NCBI RefSeq assembly: GCF_006715025.1
Contig: NZ_VFMK01000001.1
Coordinates: 4,774,001-4,838,000, forward strand
Source of the DNA: Serratia fonticola
GTDB lineage: Bacteria > Pseudomonadota > Gammaproteobacteria > Enterobacterales > Enterobacteriaceae
Direction of reading: 5' to 3'
DNA: 64,000 nucleotides
Shown here: in pieces, positions 63,620-64,000 of the stretch
How positions within the stretch are numbered: the stretch's first letter is position 1
Layout of the letters: every line of letters begins with the position of its first letter
Notes under the pieces: model-generated
What the model was told of the DNA's origin: nothing
Database searches by the model: none
Seen by the model: only the letters and a program-made list of their open reading frames with translations
Made by a program: the position numbers and the translations under genes

Positions 63620-64000
63620 CTACTGACGACTGTCGTTTGCCTGCCTCAGCAACGAGCGGCTCTCCACCAGAAAGCGCTGGGCGTAATCACCAAACCAGTG
63701 CTCCACCTTCTGGAAGCTTTGGATAAAGGCCTGTTTGTCCCCCTGTTCCAACAAGCGGATCGCCTCACCGAAGCGTTGATAATAGCGTTTGATCAGGTGG
63801 ATGTTCTCGTCCGAAGACATGATGATGTCTGCATACAGCTGTGGATCCTGAGCAAATAGCCGCCCCACCATTGCCAGCTCTAACCGATAGATCGGTGAAG
63901 AAAGCGCCAGTAACTGCTCCAACTGCACATTCTCTTCAGCCAGATGTAAACCGTAAGCAAAGGTGGCAAAATGCCGCAACGCCTGGATAAAAGCCATGTT
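63620..64000 (-). CDS. tyrA: Chorismate mutase/prephenate dehydrogenase TyrA (C-terminal part, cut by the window)
   Basis: The visible 126 or so residues are the C-terminal helical part of the prephenate dehydrogenase domain. FIQALRHFATFAYGLHLAEE, LSSPIYRLELAMVGRLFAQD and YADIIMSSDENIHLIKRYYQ are closely similar to E. coli TyrA. The reading frame stays open to the window end, so the N-terminal chorismate mutase and NAD-binding parts lie outside. It makes 4-hydroxyphenylpyruvate for tyrosine. Convergence with pheA is as in E. coli. Confidence 0.94.
   Translation of the reverse strand, partial: NMAFIQALRHFATFAYGLHLAEENVQLEQLLALSSPIYRLELAMVGRLFAQDPQLYADIIMSSDENIHLIKRYYQRFGEAIRLLEQGDKQAFIQSFQKVEHWFGDYAQRFLVESRSLLRQANDSRQ

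Overview
The window is a piece of an Enterobacterales chromosome, most likely Serratia or a close relative in Yersiniaceae. I base this on gene order shared with E. coli (yafV and fadE; dnaQ-rnhA-yafS-gloB-mltD-yafD-yafC-dkgB-tRNA-Asp-rrn; clpB-pgeF-rluD-bamD-raiA-pheL-pheA-tyrA), on a Yersinia/Serratia-type urease locus (ureABCEFGD with urea and nickel transporters), and on a complete methionine salvage pathway. The species cannot be fixed without a search.

Layout. 0-2.6 kb: fadE behind a FadR site. 2.6-10.1 kb: urease operon on the minus strand, ending in yut and a NiCoT nickel permease. 10.6-21.5 kb: methionine salvage (mtnK, mtnA, mtnDCB, mtnE-yafV), with two MetJ operators at its divergent promoters; a melibiose unit (melR, melA, melB and a SemiSWEET gene) sits between mtnA and mtnD. 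21.5-21.9 kb: a tandem-repeat element bounded by inverted repeats that also encodes the tail of hpxK. 21.9-25.4 kb: hpxJK, late ureide catabolism, with an RpiR-type regulator. 25.6-35.8 kb: aerobactin synthesis and uptake (iucABCD-iutA), divergent from an MFS exporter candidate and a ferric-siderophore reductase, with tandem Fur boxes between. 35.9-50.3 kb: core block tRNA-Asp to tRNA-Asp (dnaQ, rnhA, yafS, gloB, mltD, yafD, an MFS pump, yafC, dkgB). This block carries an insertion between yafC and dkgB: a transposase-derived DNA-binding protein divergent from a five-gene operon (PTS EIIC, glycosylasparaginase, M17 aminopeptidase, EIIB, EIIA). 50.4-56 kb: an rrn operon (16S, tRNA-Glu, 23S, 5S, tRNA-Asp, transcribed on the minus strand) with P1, P2 and boxA sites. 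56-64 kb: clpB, pgeF, rluD, bamD, raiA, pheL-pheA and the C-terminal part of tyrA.

The most unusual item is the insertion at 43.6-49.0 kb. It pairs a lactose/chitobiose-type phosphotransferase system with a cytoplasmic glycosylasparaginase and an aminopeptidase instead of a phospho-glycosidase, under a class II CRP promoter. It appears to be controlled by a regulator built from an IS481-type transposase that has lost its catalytic residues. The simplest reading is uptake and dismantling of sugar-asparagine (glycopeptide) conjugates. That reading is inference.

Other points of interest are the SemiSWEET gene overlapping melB, the repeat element that supplies the hpxK stop codon, and an rrn operon whose upstream neighbours match E. 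coli rrnG while its downstream neighbours match rrnH.
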